Source of the DNA: an uncultured Flavobacteriales bacterium
GTDB taxonomy: Bacteria > Bacteroidota > Bacteroidia > Flavobacteriales_D > Parvicellaceae
Direction: 5' to 3'
Length of the DNA stretch: 64,000 nt
Assembly (NCBI GenBank): GCA_943788755.1
Contig: CALSRM010000003.1
Coordinates: 372,001-436,000, forward strand
Position numbers and translations under genes: made by a program. Under the pieces are notes generated by a model that ran no database searches, was not told where the DNA came from, and saw only the letters and a program-made list of their open reading frames with translations. Of this stretch, positions 55,114-64,000 are shown one piece after another (the stretch's first letter is position 1; the number at the start of each line of letters is the position of its first letter).

Positions 55114-56727
55114 TTATACCTCGTTATCCATTAAATCAGTAACGACATGATATCTTGGGTCGTCAATTGACGATTCAATAATGTTTCCAAAATTAGGATC
55201 TGATTTTAACAATAGCACTTTGCATTCAGGGCTTAAGTGTGTTAGCCTTATTTGTTTACCAAATTGCATGTATTTATCCGTAATTGATTTTATTGCTTCA
55301 ATACCTGAGTGATCAGATACTCTTGATTCGATAAAGTCAATTTCTATTTTGTCAGGATCATTTTTAGGATTAAATTTTGAACCAAACATTTGAACAGAAC
55401 CAAAAAAGAGAGGTCCCCAAATTTCATAAACCAATGTTCCGTCTTCTTTCGTCTTTTTTCTCGCACGTATCATTGCAGCATTTTTCCACGCAAAAACCAA
55501 TGCAGACATAATTACTCCCGCAATCACGGCAATTGCTAAATCTTGCCAAACAGTAATAGCAGAAACCGCAATTAAAACGATTGCATCAGGTAAAGGAATT
55601 TTTCTTATGATTCTAAAACTACTCCAGGCAAACGTCCCGATAACTACCATAAACATAACGCCTACCAACGCTGCTAGAGGAATTTGCTCTATTAGTGGAG
55701 CACCGAATAATATAAAGCATAACAAAGCAATAGCAGCTGTAACTCCAGATAATCGGCCTCGGCCGCCTGAATTGACATTAATTAGTGATTGTCCAATCAT
55801 TGCGCATCCACCCATTCCGCCAAACAGACCGTTTAGCAAGTTTGCGCCGCCTTGAGCGACACATTCTCGATTACCACTACCTCTAGTTTCAGTAATATCA
55901 TCAACTAAATTTAATGTCATCAACGATTCAATTAAACCAACTGCCGCCATTAAAAATGCGGTTGAAACAATTAAACTCCAATGACCATTTAGGCTACCAA
56001 AAAAACTAAATATTTGGGGTTGAAAGGAAGGTAAGGAGCCTTCAAGCCCTTCTCCTCCTCCGTCACTAATAAAAGTCCCAACCGTACTAACTTCTATATG
56101 CCCAAAAATAGTAATTGCAGCAACAACTATTATTGCAACTAAAGCAGCGGGAATTTTTTTTGTCAACTTGGGCAACCCAAACATTATACCCATAGTTAAT
56201 ACTACCAACCCAATCATCATCCACAACTCGGAACCTTCCATGATTTGCGGAATTCCGTCCACGTTTTTCATAAAAAGGCCCAACTGAGAAATAAAAATCA
56301 CAATGGCTAAGCCATTAACAAACCCCATCATAACCGGGTGCGGAATAAGTCTAACAAATTTCCCAAGTTTTAAAAACCCTGCTGAAATTTGAATAACTCC
56401 AACAAATAAAAGCGTAATAAAAAGCCATTGTAAACCCAGGTTTTCAACAGGAACTTGCATTGCATCTCCAACTTCATTTCCTTTTTGAATCATGTGGACC
56501 ATTACAACCGCCATTGCTCCCGTAGCTCCTGAAATCATACCTGGTCTGCCACCAAACAATGCCGTTACAAGCCCCATCATAAAAGCTCCGTATAAACCAA
56601 CTAAGGGGTCAATTCCTGCAACAAAAGCAAAAGCCACAGCCTCAGGAACCAACGCTAATGCAACAGTAAGCCCCGAAAGAATATCGTTTTTTGGATTATG
56701 GCTAAAGTTATTAAATAGTTTTCTCAT
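55114..56727 (-). CDS. SulP-family inorganic anion transporter with STAS domain
   Basis: The 537-aa carrier shows the SLC26/SulP core (GLTVALALVPEAVAFAFVAGIDPLVGLYGAFMMGLVTALFGGRPGMISGATGAMAVVM) with about 11-12 membrane helices, and a C-terminal cytoplasmic STAS domain (IEIDFIESRVSDHSGIEAIKSI ... HLSPECKVLL). It transports sulfate, bicarbonate or a related anion by proton or sodium coupling; the substrate is not readable. It is on its own. Confidence 0.95.
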   Translation of the reverse strand: MRKLFNNFSHNPKNDILSGLTVALALVPEAVAFAFVAGIDPLVGLYGAFMMGLVTALFGGRPGMISGATGAMAVVMVHMIQKGNEVGDAMQVPVENLGLQWLFITLLFVGVIQISAGFLKLGKFVRLIPHPVMMGFVNGLAIVIFISQLGLFMKNVDGIPQIMEGSELWMMIGLVVLTMGIMFGLPKLTKKIPAALVAIIVVAAITIFGHIEVSTVGTFISDGGGEGLEGSLPSFQPQIFSFFGSLNGHWSLIVSTAFLMAAVGLIESLMTLNLVDDITETRGSGNRECVAQGGANLLNGLFGGMGGCAMIGQSLINVNSGGRGRLSGVTAAIALLCFILFGAPLIEQIPLAALVGVMFMVVIGTFAWSSFRIIRKIPLPDAIVLIAVSAITVWQDLAIAVIAGVIMSALVFAWKNAAMIRARKKTKEDGTLVYEIWGPLFFGSVQMFGSKFNPKNDPDKIEIDFIESRVSDHSGIEAIKSITDKYMQFGKQIRLTHLSPECKVLLLKSDPNFGNIIESSIDDPRYHVVTDLMDNEV

Positions 56728-56827
56728 TTTCGTTTAGGCTTTTCAATTCAGAAAGGCGCAAAAGTAGGCTTTTAGTTAGAGGTAGAAAAAGTTTTTTTTT
56801 AGGATAAATACCGCTAGCATGTTTTGT

Positions 56828-57622
56828 CTAAAATAGTGTAAACAAATCAGCATCGTCACTTACGGGAAATTTTTCACGAAATTCTTTGAGCGTTTTGAGG
56901 TTCAATGTAACTATACTTATCATTTCTTTATTAGCAATAACTTTGTCTATTCTTTCTCCCTTGGGAGAAAAAAAACGAGAATCTCCGGAATAATCAATGC
57001 CATTGCCATCTACCCCAACTCTATTTACTCCAACAACAAAAGCTTGGTTTTCTATTGCTCTTGCCTTTAATAAAGATGTCCAAGCATCATTTCGTACTTT
57101 TGGCCAATTCGCAACGTAAATTAGGCAATCGTATATGGGTAATTTAGATCGACCATCTGAATTCCGGCTCCAAATAGGAAATCGCAAATCATAACAAATT
57201 TGTGGACAAAACCGTATCCCTTTGTATTCTATTATTACACGTTCGTTTCCAGGAATAAAATGATTATGTTCGTTTGCCATCCTAAACAAGTGCTTCTTGT
57301 TATATGTTTTGGTCTCTCCATTTGGGGTTGCCCAAACTAGCCTATTATAACGCTTCTTGTTTTCTAGAATAATTAGACTCGCAACAAACACGGCGTCTTT
57401 TTCGTTGGCCATTTTTTGTAACCAGCAAGCTGCTTTTCCTTGCATTGTTTGACCAATGTTATCGGAATTCATTGTAAAACCAGAGTTAAACATTTCTGGA
57501 AGTACAAAAAGGTCAACGCCTGTAACATTTTCTAATAAACTAGAAAAATGAGCTAGGTTCTTATCGTTGTCTTCCCAACATAACTCAGCTTGAACTAAAG
57601 CAATTTCCATATAATTATTCAT
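56828..57622 (-). CDS. Nitrilase-family amidohydrolase (omega-amidase/YafV-like)
   Basis: The 264-aa enzyme has the nitrilase triad: E43 in LFVLPEMFNSGF, K110 in TYNKKHLF and C143 in FCPQICYDLRFP. The context around each fits omega-amidase (NIT2/YafV), which hydrolyses 2-oxoglutaramate in methionine/glutamine salvage. The start at 57622 (MNNYMEIALVQAEL) could instead be the in-frame ATG at 57610. A -7 box TAACTTTG (57656-57649, minus) stands about 30 bp upstream. Confidence 0.92.
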   Translation of the reverse strand: MNNYMEIALVQAELCWEDNDKNLAHFSSLLENVTGVDLFVLPEMFNSGFTMNSDNIGQTMQGKAACWLQKMANEKDAVFVASLIILENKKRYNRLVWATPNGETKTYNKKHLFRMANEHNHFIPGNERVIIEYKGIRFCPQICYDLRFPIWSRNSDGRSKLPIYDCLIYVANWPKVRNDAWTSLLKARAIENQAFVVGVNRVGVDGNGIDYSGDSRFFSPKGERIDKVIANKEMISIVTLNLKTLKEFREKFPVSDDADLFTLF

Positions 57623-57631
57623 TTATAATTA

Positions 57632-57690
57632 TTGAGCACCACTTCTTTCAAAGTTATCGATGTAAAAAAAATCTTTTGATAGGTGCTCAA
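57632..57690. promoter_or_regulatory. Spaced 9-bp inverted repeat around the amidohydrolase promoter
   Basis: TTGAGCACC (57632-57640) and GGTGCTCAA (57682-57690) are perfect inverted copies 41 bp apart. Between them lies the minus-strand -7 box TAACTTTG (57656-57649). This may be a pair of operators or the ends of a hairpin in the 5' leader. Confidence 0.45.
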
Positions 57691-57997
57691 GCCCACAACA
57701 TTATGCGATAAAGATATAGCACTTTCATCTAACTAGAGTAACTCAGCCTATATATTCCAGCATCAATTGTAGTTTTTGCCAATAAATCAAGAGAAGGAAT
57801 AATTATATTCATATTAATTATCGTTTTTAACAAATTCAACTACTTAACATATTAGCCTGTATAACAACAATTTAACTGGCATGTGTTTAAACACCTTCGA
57901 ATGGTGAATGCCGTTTTTCGTCAAAAAAATTTATAACTTCATCACTCGGAAGAAATTTTGGTACAATTTTTATGTATTTTGGCGGGCAATATAAAAA
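57691..57997. other. Intergenic region before the YwqK-type gene
   Basis: I see no coding frame or RNA gene. A 12-bp perfect palindrome GTGTTTAAACAC lies at 57883-57894. The rest is AT-rich and without clear structure. Confidence 0.4.
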
Positions 57998-58888
57998 ATG
58001 TTTTTTATGGTGAAAAAAATCATATTTCTGGTGGCCCTGTTTATCGGCTTCATCTTTTTTTTGGAAGGGAAAGTCTCAGCACAAAACGCTTTTGATGCTG
58101 AAGAAAAAAAAACTGGCCCATGGATTATTACAGGAGACATCAGCAGGCAGGAAGGATTTGATGACACTGCCAAGGTTGAAGAAGGAGAATATAAAAAAAG
58201 TAGAAAGGTTGGTGTTTGGGTTAAATACTGGCCAAATGGGGAAAAGAAATCCGAAATTTTCTATGATAATGGAAGGCCAACAGGAGACTATAAGACATTT
58301 TACGAAAATGGGCAAATGGAAGAAAGTGGGTCAATGAAAGCTGGTAATTTGGTAGGAGAATTTGCTATGTACTACCCAGATGGTACTCCACAACAAAAGA
58401 AAACTTTTAATGAATTTGGAGAAACTGAGGGTGCGGTTACTTTTTGGTATGAAAATGGTCAGAAAGAACTAGAATTTGAAACGATAGCTGGCAAAGAAAC
58501 CGGCAAGGCGGAATGGTTTTATGAAAATGGCGATATAAAAAAGGAGAAAACATTTACAGATGGAGTTGCAAATGAACCTACATTATTTGAACGGGAAAAC
58601 CCACCTTACAAAGACCCTAATCCTCCAGTTGTAGAAAAAGGCCCGAAAGCTAAAGGAGACGAAAATTCAGCGCAAGGAGGTAAAAACGGAAGTCAAATTG
58701 TTGATGGGTATCACAAGACTTATGACAATGCTGGAAACATTCTAATGGATGGAGAATTTTCAGGTGGCCGATTGTATGATGGGCGACATTACATTTATGA
58801 TGAATTTGGCTTACTAGATCACATTGAAGTATTTAAAGAAGGTGCTTTTGCAGGGAATGGTGTTATTGGATCTAAAGACAAATACTAA
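57998..58888 (+). CDS. MORN/YwqK-repeat protein (toxin-antitoxin-associated type), secreted
   Basis: The 296-aa product has a signal peptide (MVKKIIFLVALFIGFIFFLEGKVSAQ; alternative ATG at 58007). It carries tandem MORN-2-type repeats: KVGVWVKYWPNGEKKSEIFYDNGRP, GDYKTFYENGQMEESGSMKAG, GEFAMYYPDGTPQQKKTFNEFG, VTFWYENGQKELEFETIAGK and AEWFYENGDIKKEKTF. Databases often label such proteins YwqK antitoxin, but the secretion signal and the lack of a toxin gene argue for an envelope role here. The exact function is unknown. Confidence 0.88.
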   Translation: MFFMVKKIIFLVALFIGFIFFLEGKVSAQNAFDAEEKKTGPWIITGDISRQEGFDDTAKVEEGEYKKSRKVGVWVKYWPNGEKKSEIFYDNGRPTGDYKTFYENGQMEESGSMKAGNLVGEFAMYYPDGTPQQKKTFNEFGETEGAVTFWYENGQKELEFETIAGKETGKAEWFYENGDIKKEKTFTDGVANEPTLFERENPPYKDPNPPVVEKGPKAKGDENSAQGGKNGSQIVDGYHKTYDNAGNILMDGEFSGGRLYDGRHYIYDEFGLLDHIEVFKEGAFAGNGVIGSKDKY

Positions 58889-58941
58889 TTCTTTTTCTGC
58901 TAAAGACATGTTAACCTCTAACCCAAGAATCACTCTTCTTG

Positions 58942-59874
58942 CTAGTTGAATGCAGGGCAAAGATAATCAGAAGCTCCGCGCGGGCATGAATATATTCCAA
59001 GTATTATTTCGTGGGTATTTGAGCTGCCAAGGCGCACTTTAGAAGTAGTTAAATCAAAAGAATACCCTAAAGAAAGGTACTCTAAAAAGTTAAATTTTAC
59101 AATTCCAGCTAACGCATCACCGCTTCTCCAAGAAGCCCCAATCTCGAAATAGTGGTTCAATTCAAATAATAAGTTTAAGTCTAGTGATGGGTTTGTATAC
59201 CCTGTCCATTTAACCATTGCAGAAGGAACAACATTAATTGCGTTTCCCGTTTCAAATCTTTTCCCACCGACTAATAAATAATGCAAAGTGTTTTTCGTTT
59301 TATCAGAGCCAATTAATCCCCATTTTTTGGGAAAAGCTTGACGAATACTGAATCCAGTAAACCAATCTTTATGACTTATAAAAAATCCTGGTGAAATATC
59401 TGGTATAATAAAACGAGACCCCGAACCTCTTATTAATGGGTCATCCGGATCAAAAACTAATATGTTTGATGCGTCTAAACGCAATTCTTGCAATCCAGCA
59501 AACACTCCTGCCGAAGCAGTAATCCCTCTAGACAAAGGAAAATGATAAGCATACGCTAGATACATAGTTGTTTTTTTAACAGGGCCAATTATATCGCTTT
59601 CTAGATAAACTCCCCCTCCATGCTTCGTCCTAATGCTCCTGACTTTTTTAAATTTTAATTCGCCAGTCACAGAAGCAAATGTGGTTTTTGGCGCTCCCTC
59701 AAAGCCAACCCATTGCAATCGATAACCTAATTTAACATCTAAACATGGTTTGATCCCAGCAAGCGCAGGGTTTATAGCAAATCCATTAAAAATATATTGC
59801 GTAAATTGAACGGTTTGCTGACCTTTTAATTGGACGCAAATAAAAAAAAATAGTATGCCTATAAACAATCTCAT
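58942..59874 (-). CDS. PorP/SprF-family T9SS outer-membrane protein
   Basis: The 310-aa barrel protein has a signal peptide (MRLFIGILFFFICVQLKGQ). Family landmarks follow: TVQFTQYIFNGFAINPALAGIKPCLDVKLGYRLQW near the N-terminus and GYSFDLTTSKVRLGSSNTHEIILGIYS at the end. PorP/SprF proteins attach gliding adhesins or T9SS type B cargo to the cell surface. It directly follows the gliding-domain protein gene (stop and start overlap), a known paired arrangement. Confidence 0.95.
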   Translation of the reverse strand: MRLFIGILFFFICVQLKGQQTVQFTQYIFNGFAINPALAGIKPCLDVKLGYRLQWVGFEGAPKTTFASVTGELKFKKVRSIRTKHGGGVYLESDIIGPVKKTTMYLAYAYHFPLSRGITASAGVFAGLQELRLDASNILVFDPDDPLIRGSGSRFIIPDISPGFFISHKDWFTGFSIRQAFPKKWGLIGSDKTKNTLHYLLVGGKRFETGNAINVVPSAMVKWTGYTNPSLDLNLLFELNHYFEIGASWRSGDALAGIVKFNFLEYLSLGYSFDLTTSKVRLGSSNTHEIILGIYSCPRGASDYLCPAFN

Positions 59875-61184
59875 TATAGAATAATAGTAATAGATCCGGT
59901 GACTATCCCTTTATCATTTCCTGTTTGTAAATCAACTACATAAAAGTAAGTGGCAGCCGGCAATTTAAGGCCCTTGTGGGTCCCGTCCCATCGTTTATCA
60001 TCTGTATAACCAACAGCGTTAAAAACCTTCTGACCCCATCTATCATATATACTGACTTTTGCTCTAGGATATTGACTAATATTAAGTATTTCCCAATAAT
60101 CGTTAATCCCATCCTGATTTGGAGTGATTGTATTAGCAGAATAAATAGGGCTCGTTAAAAATACGGTAACTTCGTCGTAAGATTCGCAACCGCCAACAGA
60201 AGTAACGGTAAGCTGATATGTAGTAGTTGCGTCCGGACTGGCTAAAGGCTGGGCAGAAGTGGTAGACGACAAGCCTTCTAAAGGCCCCCAAGAATATGAC
60301 CCTTCACCGCTTCCTTGAAGAATGATGGTTTCGCCAAAAAGAATTACAGCGTCCATTCCCGCATCAGCCATTGGATCATCCACTGTTAGTATTATTCCAT
60401 CCGAAACACTGCTTATTGGACAGTCTGCGGTACATGTAAACGTGGCTGTTATTTCATCCCCATCAGTAAAACCGGTGCTAGTAAAAACGTTTGATATTCC
60501 AGTTGCAACTGTCAACCCATTTACAAACCATTCAATCGTACTTGTCGAATTACAACCCGCGGTATCAGCCGTAAAAGTAACATCATCATTTACGCAGACG
60601 TCAGTTGCGCTAGATGTAATTACAACCGTTGGAGGATTTTGATCAACTGCCGTGCCGTTAACCACAAGGTCGAACGTGGCTGATGCAGGCTCCACATCAG
60701 CGCCGGTCATAGAGCCATCAACTTGGACGTAATAGGTCGTGTTCGGCTGCAATCCGAAGGCGTTAAGAGTTGATTGACCGGCTGTTCCGTCAATTGTTGT
60801 TTCACAATTCGAAACAGCAATATAGGTAGATTCATCGCAGGCCGTACTCGCTTCAACTATAACAGCTTCAAGGCTGGAGCCAAACCCAACTGTTAAGTCA
60901 AATACCACATTAGAAAAATCAATTTGTACGTCACCTCCTATTGAGTTTGTAGTGAAGGAAAACCAAACCGTATTCTCTAGTGAAAAACAAAAGTTTCCAG
61001 CAGCAGTAGACCCATCAGAGCAGCCAACACAAACGCTAGTTGTTGCGTCTTGTGTGCTACCGGAGATTGGCTGATTAGCACATAAAGCTATTGAACTTGT
61101 ACAATCGTCGTTTCCAGGTTGCGTATAGAACTTAGTTGTATTTGCTCCTACAAGCAACAGTATGAACAGCAATAGTTTCATCAA
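59874..61184 (-). CDS. Gliding-motility-type protein with T9SS type B sorting domain
   Basis: The 436-aa product has a signal peptide (LLLFILLLVGANTTKFY). A beta-sandwich domain follows (NDDCTSSIALCANQPISGSTQDATT ... NTTYYVQVDGSMTG), then Ig/PKD-like domains (VVITSSATDVCVNDDVTFTAD, ADAGMDAVILFGETIILQGSGEGSYSWGPLEGLSS). The C-terminus is the type B sorting (CHU_C) domain (TITPNQDGINDYWEILNISQYPRAKVSIYDRWGQKVFNAVGY ... ATYFYVVDLQTG). Its stop overlaps the PorP/SprF start (TAATG). The pair acts in export and surface anchoring. Confidence 0.94.
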   Translation of the reverse strand: MMKLLLFILLLVGANTTKFYTQPGNDDCTSSIALCANQPISGSTQDATTSVCVGCSDGSTAAGNFCFSLENTVWFSFTTNSIGGDVQIDFSNVVFDLTVGFGSSLEAVIVEASTACDESTYIAVSNCETTIDGTAGQSTLNAFGLQPNTTYYVQVDGSMTGADVEPASATFDLVVNGTAVDQNPPTVVITSSATDVCVNDDVTFTADTAGCNSTSTIEWFVNGLTVATGISNVFTSTGFTDGDEITATFTCTADCPISSVSDGIILTVDDPMADAGMDAVILFGETIILQGSGEGSYSWGPLEGLSSTTSAQPLASPDATTTYQLTVTSVGGCESYDEVTVFLTSPIYSANTITPNQDGINDYWEILNISQYPRAKVSIYDRWGQKVFNAVGYTDDKRWDGTHKGLKLPAATYFYVVDLQTGNDKGIVTGSITIIL

Positions 61185-61240
61185 GCAACAAATTTAAACA
61201 AATACCTGTAAAAATCCATACTTTGTTTTTGTCCTTTAAA

Positions 61241-61267
61241 TTGAATTGTATCATTTTCTTACATTTG
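61241..61267 (+). promoter_or_regulatory. Promoter of the Ig-repeat protein gene (TTG-N16-TACATTTG)
   Basis: TTG (61241-61243) and TACATTTG (61260-61267) are 16 bp apart, slightly short for the consensus but with a perfect -7 box. The ATG lies 48 bp downstream. Confidence 0.55.
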
Positions 61268-61315
61268 CATCTCATTGGTACGAATTATGCATTGTTCGCA
61301 GGAAATCACTTAATT

Positions 61316-64000
61316 ATGAAAAAGCATTTACTTCTCACACTCGCAATATTGTTTCTTTCACTTACTTCTGCACAAGCGCAGTTTGTTAATTATGAAAATG
61401 ATTATGGTTGGAATTTAGGGATTAATATTGGGGGGGTTTGGCAACAAAATGATTTCGATTATACTCCAAAAGGAGGAATTAGTGGAGGTTTGACTTTTGG
61501 AAAATCAATTTACGAAAAAGAAGGGGCGTTTTTTGCTTTCGATTTAAGATACAGATATTTAGGAGGCTGGAACAGAGGTTATGCAACCGACACTAGTGAA
61601 ATCGCCTTGGATACAGTTTCGTTTTTAGGCTATCAAAATTACCGACTAGCCATACATGAGCACACTCTTGAAGGGGTGATAACACTAAATCGATTGCGCG
61701 AGTCAACCGGCATTTTACTTTATGGTTTTGGAGGTCTAGGTCTTACTAATTACTCGGTAAAAGCAAACTATGAAGATGGGATTTTTGGAGATTATAACTA
61801 TTTATCAATTGACAATGCACAAAGTCCAAATGAAATCGTAAATGACTTGGATCGGATGTTGGATAATTCTTACGAAACAACAATAAAAGAAAAAGGAACA
61901 GATTTCATGCCTTCTCTTGGTTTTGGAATTGGTTATCAGTTTCCTTATCACTTTTCAATGGGACTAGAACATAAAATCACCTATGCTTTGGCAGATAATA
62001 AATTAAACGGGATGCCTAATGGGCTTAATGACAAATACCATTATTCGGCGATGTATTTTAGATGGAACTTATTTGGTTCAGGAAATGAAAATTATACTGT
62101 AAATAGTAGCGGAAATGTAAATAGCTATACTCCTGCACCAGCGAATGAAGCGGTAAACACTCCGACAGGGAATAAACCGTTAGTTAATATCACTAACCCA
62201 TCTGCAAATAACACAACCTTTCAAAATAGTGCCCAAACCATAAGCGCCAACATTTATTATGTTGAAACTAAAGAAAAGGTTCTTTTTAAACAGAATGGAA
62301 TTCAACTAAGTAACTTTAATTATAACAGCAATACGAATCATTTTGATGCTTCTGTAATATTGCAGCCAGGAAACAATGTCTTCGAGATTGTTGGGTCTAA
62401 TGCATATGGTTCTGATCAAGATTCAAAAATTCTTCTTCTTCAAAACCCTGTTGAAGTTGTCCAGCCTCCAATTGTTACTATTACAAACCCGCCATATTGT
62501 CCGTTTATAGTTACGTCATCACAATTTATACTAACGTCTACGGTTTTAAACATTGATAACGCAAATCAAATTACATTTACGTTTAATGGCATAAATTCTG
62601 CTAATTTTAGCTATAACATTAGCACTAAGGTTTTTAGTTCAGGATTAACATTAAAAGAAGGAAATAACACGATTCAAATTACAGCGACCAACTCACAAGG
62701 AAGTGTTACAAAAACGTGTACAATTAATTATACTGCCGTTAATGCGTTACCTCCAATAGTTGATATTACCTTTCCTGTACTTAATCCTTTTAATACTACA
62801 AAATCATTGGTTAATATTAACGCAACAGTGAAAAACGTGACCTTAAAAAACCAAATAAAGGTATATGTTAACGGCGCTATTCAGCAAGCCTTTGTCTACA
62901 ACTCAGGGACAAAACAAGTTTCTTTTCCGGCTAATTTAATAGTAGGAACAAATGTGATTCAAATTTCTGCATCCAACGCTGATGGGTATGACTCTGAGTC
63001 AACAACAATAATTTATACGAAACCGCAAAAACTTCCGCCTCCAGTCGTAACATTTGTGAATCCTTCTGTTTCGCTGTACACAATTGCTGTGAGCAACATG
63101 AATATTAAAGCAACCGTGTTAAATGTAAATAGCAAGCCAGGAATTTCGGTAAAGCATAATGGTTCGACACTAACAAACTTTAGTTTTAGCCCAGTCACAA
63201 AGCTAGTTTCTTTTAACGCTAATCTAGTAATTGGAAGTAACGTGTTTGAGATTAAAGGAACAAACACGGTTGGCAGTGATGCTGCAACAGCAACAATTAT
63301 TTACAAAATACCTTTAGAAATTAATCCGCCAGTTGTAACAATTACAAAGCCTAGTGTAACACCTTACATGGTAAATTTCCCTACTCAGTCAATAAACGCT
63401 ACCATTTTAAATGTAAATAACGCAAACAACGTAACTGCTGTATACAATGGTGTTACGGTTTCAAATTTTATTTATGACCCCGCAACAACAGAATTTAGTT
63501 ATTCAGCAAGTTTGTTAGAAGGAGCAAACACACTATTGATTACAGGAACAAATGTGGCTGGAACTGCCTCTAAAACACAAACCGTGATTTACGATGTTCC
63601 TCCTTGTGAAAAACCAACCTTAACACAAGTTTCGCCAGCCGCAAATCCATATGCAACATCTAATTCCAAAGGATATTTGGAGTACAGTATCACAAATGCA
63701 ACATCGGTAGAGTTTAATATTAATGGACAATCTTCACCTGGGTTTAACTTTAATCAAGCTACTGGAAAATTTACTTCAATGCTTCACCTAACAGAAGGAG
63801 CTACTTCTTACGAGGTTATTGCAACAAATAGCTGTGGAAGCACCTCTCAAATGACAGCTATTATTTATGAAGAAGAATTGCCTTGTTACGAACCCACGAT
63901 TAGTTTTATCAACCCATCTGTAAGCCCTTTTGAGCATATTGGAAAAACAGGAAACACATCATTTAATGTGAGTGTTGAAAATATCACTAATGAAAATATG
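61316..64000 (+). CDS. Large secreted Ig-repeat protein with N-terminal barrel-like domain, cut by window edge
   Basis: An open frame runs from ATG 61316 to the right edge (895 codons so far, no stop). After a signal peptide (MKKHLLLTLAILFLSLTSAQAQ), residues ~25-260 resemble an outer-membrane barrel (YGWNLGINIGGVWQQNDFDYTPKGGISGGLTFG ... YHYSAMYFRWNLFG). A linker rich in N, S and P is followed by tandem bacterial Ig-like repeats of ~90-95 residues, each starting PP-VTI-P and containing VxxNG ... LxxGxNxxxIxxxN. At least six full repeats and the start of a seventh are seen. It may be a surface adhesin or anchor. Confidence 0.85.
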   Translation, partial: MKKHLLLTLAILFLSLTSAQAQFVNYENDYGWNLGINIGGVWQQNDFDYTPKGGISGGLTFGKSIYEKEGAFFAFDLRYRYLGGWNRGYATDTSEIALDTVSFLGYQNYRLAIHEHTLEGVITLNRLRESTGILLYGFGGLGLTNYSVKANYEDGIFGDYNYLSIDNAQSPNEIVNDLDRMLDNSYETTIKEKGTDFMPSLGFGIGYQFPYHFSMGLEHKITYALADNKLNGMPNGLNDKYHYSAMYFRWNLFGSGNENYTVNSSGNVNSYTPAPANEAVNTPTGNKPLVNITNPSANNTTFQNSAQTISANIYYVETKEKVLFKQNGIQLSNFNYNSNTNHFDASVILQPGNNVFEIVGSNAYGSDQDSKILLLQNPVEVVQPPIVTITNPPYCPFIVTSSQFILTSTVLNIDNANQITFTFNGINSANFSYNISTKVFSSGLTLKEGNNTIQITATNSQGSVTKTCTINYTAVNALPPIVDITFPVLNPFNTTKSLVNINATVKNVTLKNQIKVYVNGAIQQAFVYNSGTKQVSFPANLIVGTNVIQISASNADGYDSESTTIIYTKPQKLPPPVVTFVNPSVSLYTIAVSNMNIKATVLNVNSKPGISVKHNGSTLTNFSFSPVTKLVSFNANLVIGSNVFEIKGTNTVGSDAATATIIYKIPLEINPPVVTITKPSVTPYMVNFPTQSINATILNVNNANNVTAVYNGVTVSNFIYDPATTEFSYSASLLEGANTLLITGTNVAGTASKTQTVIYDVPPCEKPTLTQVSPAANPYATSNSKGYLEYSITNATSVEFNINGQSSPGFNFNQATGKFTSMLHLTEGATSYEVIATNSCGSTSQMTAIIYEEELPCYEPTISFINPSVSPFEHIGKTGNTSFNVSVENITNENM

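Noticed and set aside
57998-58888. Toxin-antitoxin system based on the YwqK label
   Set aside because: The protein is secreted and MORN-like, and no toxin gene is adjacent.
1-64000. CRISPR array, complete insertion sequence or prophage
   Set aside because: No regularly spaced repeats, transposase, integrase or phage structural genes were found on either strand.

Overview
The window looks like a chromosomal segment of an aerobic member of the Bacteroidota, probably in or near Flavobacteriales. The DNA is AT-rich. Many promoters carry the Bacteroidota -7 box TAnnTTTG, often with TTG or TTTG upstream. Several secreted proteins end in type IX secretion (T9SS) sorting domains, and there is a PorP/SprF-type outer-membrane protein, a gliding-motility-type C-terminal domain protein and a TonB-dependent receptor. 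There are no rRNA genes, complete insertion sequences, phage genes or CRISPR arrays.

Layout. 0-5.5 kb: truncated secreted protein, GH3-family protein, a 32-aa membrane peptide, Kelch/T9SS protein, SppA. 5.7-6.8 kb: folK overlapping a deoxynucleoside kinase gene. 7-16.8 kb: envelope and surface proteins (OmpA/TPR-type lipoprotein, small lipoprotein, beta-barrel proteins, a 1030-aa T9SS adhesin-like protein, M23/LysM peptidase) and a nitroreductase. 16.8-18.6 kb: two glycosyltransferases. 18.7-24 kb: a compact six-gene run hmgA-hpd-kynA-paaA-paaB-paaC that collects ring-attacking oxygenases for tyrosine, tryptophan and phenylacetate; paaD lies alone at 42.3 kb. 24.2 kb: a decayed rhodanese gene. 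25-29 kb: beta-barrel protein, SpoU methyltransferase, mutS. 29.3-30.1 kb: tRNA-Pro, tRNA-Gly and tRNA-Leu, with a structured non-coding stretch in front of tRNA-Leu. 30.1-33.8 kb: TonB receptor, HMA-domain protein and Fur-family regulator, flanked by near-identical short repeats. 34-42.2 kb: CDGSH protein with a MarR regulator behind a 34-bp perfect palindrome, then an ECF sigma factor, TetR regulator and TolC gene that all carry frameshifts, then intact RND adaptor and pump genes. 42.2-46.8 kb: paaD, DEAD-box helicase, FKBP isomerase, free-methionine sulfoxide reductase, Ig-like lipoprotein. 46.9-51.6 kb: accessory-looking stretch (T9SS esterase, MBOAT acyltransferase with an SGNH-like partner, a hypothetical gene) separated by inverted-repeat elements. 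51.6-64 kb: large T9SS propeller protein, SulP transporter, omega-amidase-like hydrolase, YwqK/MORN protein, T9SS/gliding pair and a large Ig-repeat protein that runs off the right edge.

Most interesting observations: (1) a tRNA-Gly with a matched G19-to-A and C56-to-U change in the tertiary elbow pair; (2) a promoter-driven, highly structured RNA upstream of tRNA-Leu; (3) the 34-bp perfect palindrome over the promoter of a CDGSH-MarR operon; (4) a cluster of single-base frameshifts confined to about 1.3 kb of an efflux operon; (5) a unified operon of aromatic-ring oxygenases; (6) a possible metal-uptake island bounded by repeats. I found no clear new multi-gene defence or biosynthetic system.
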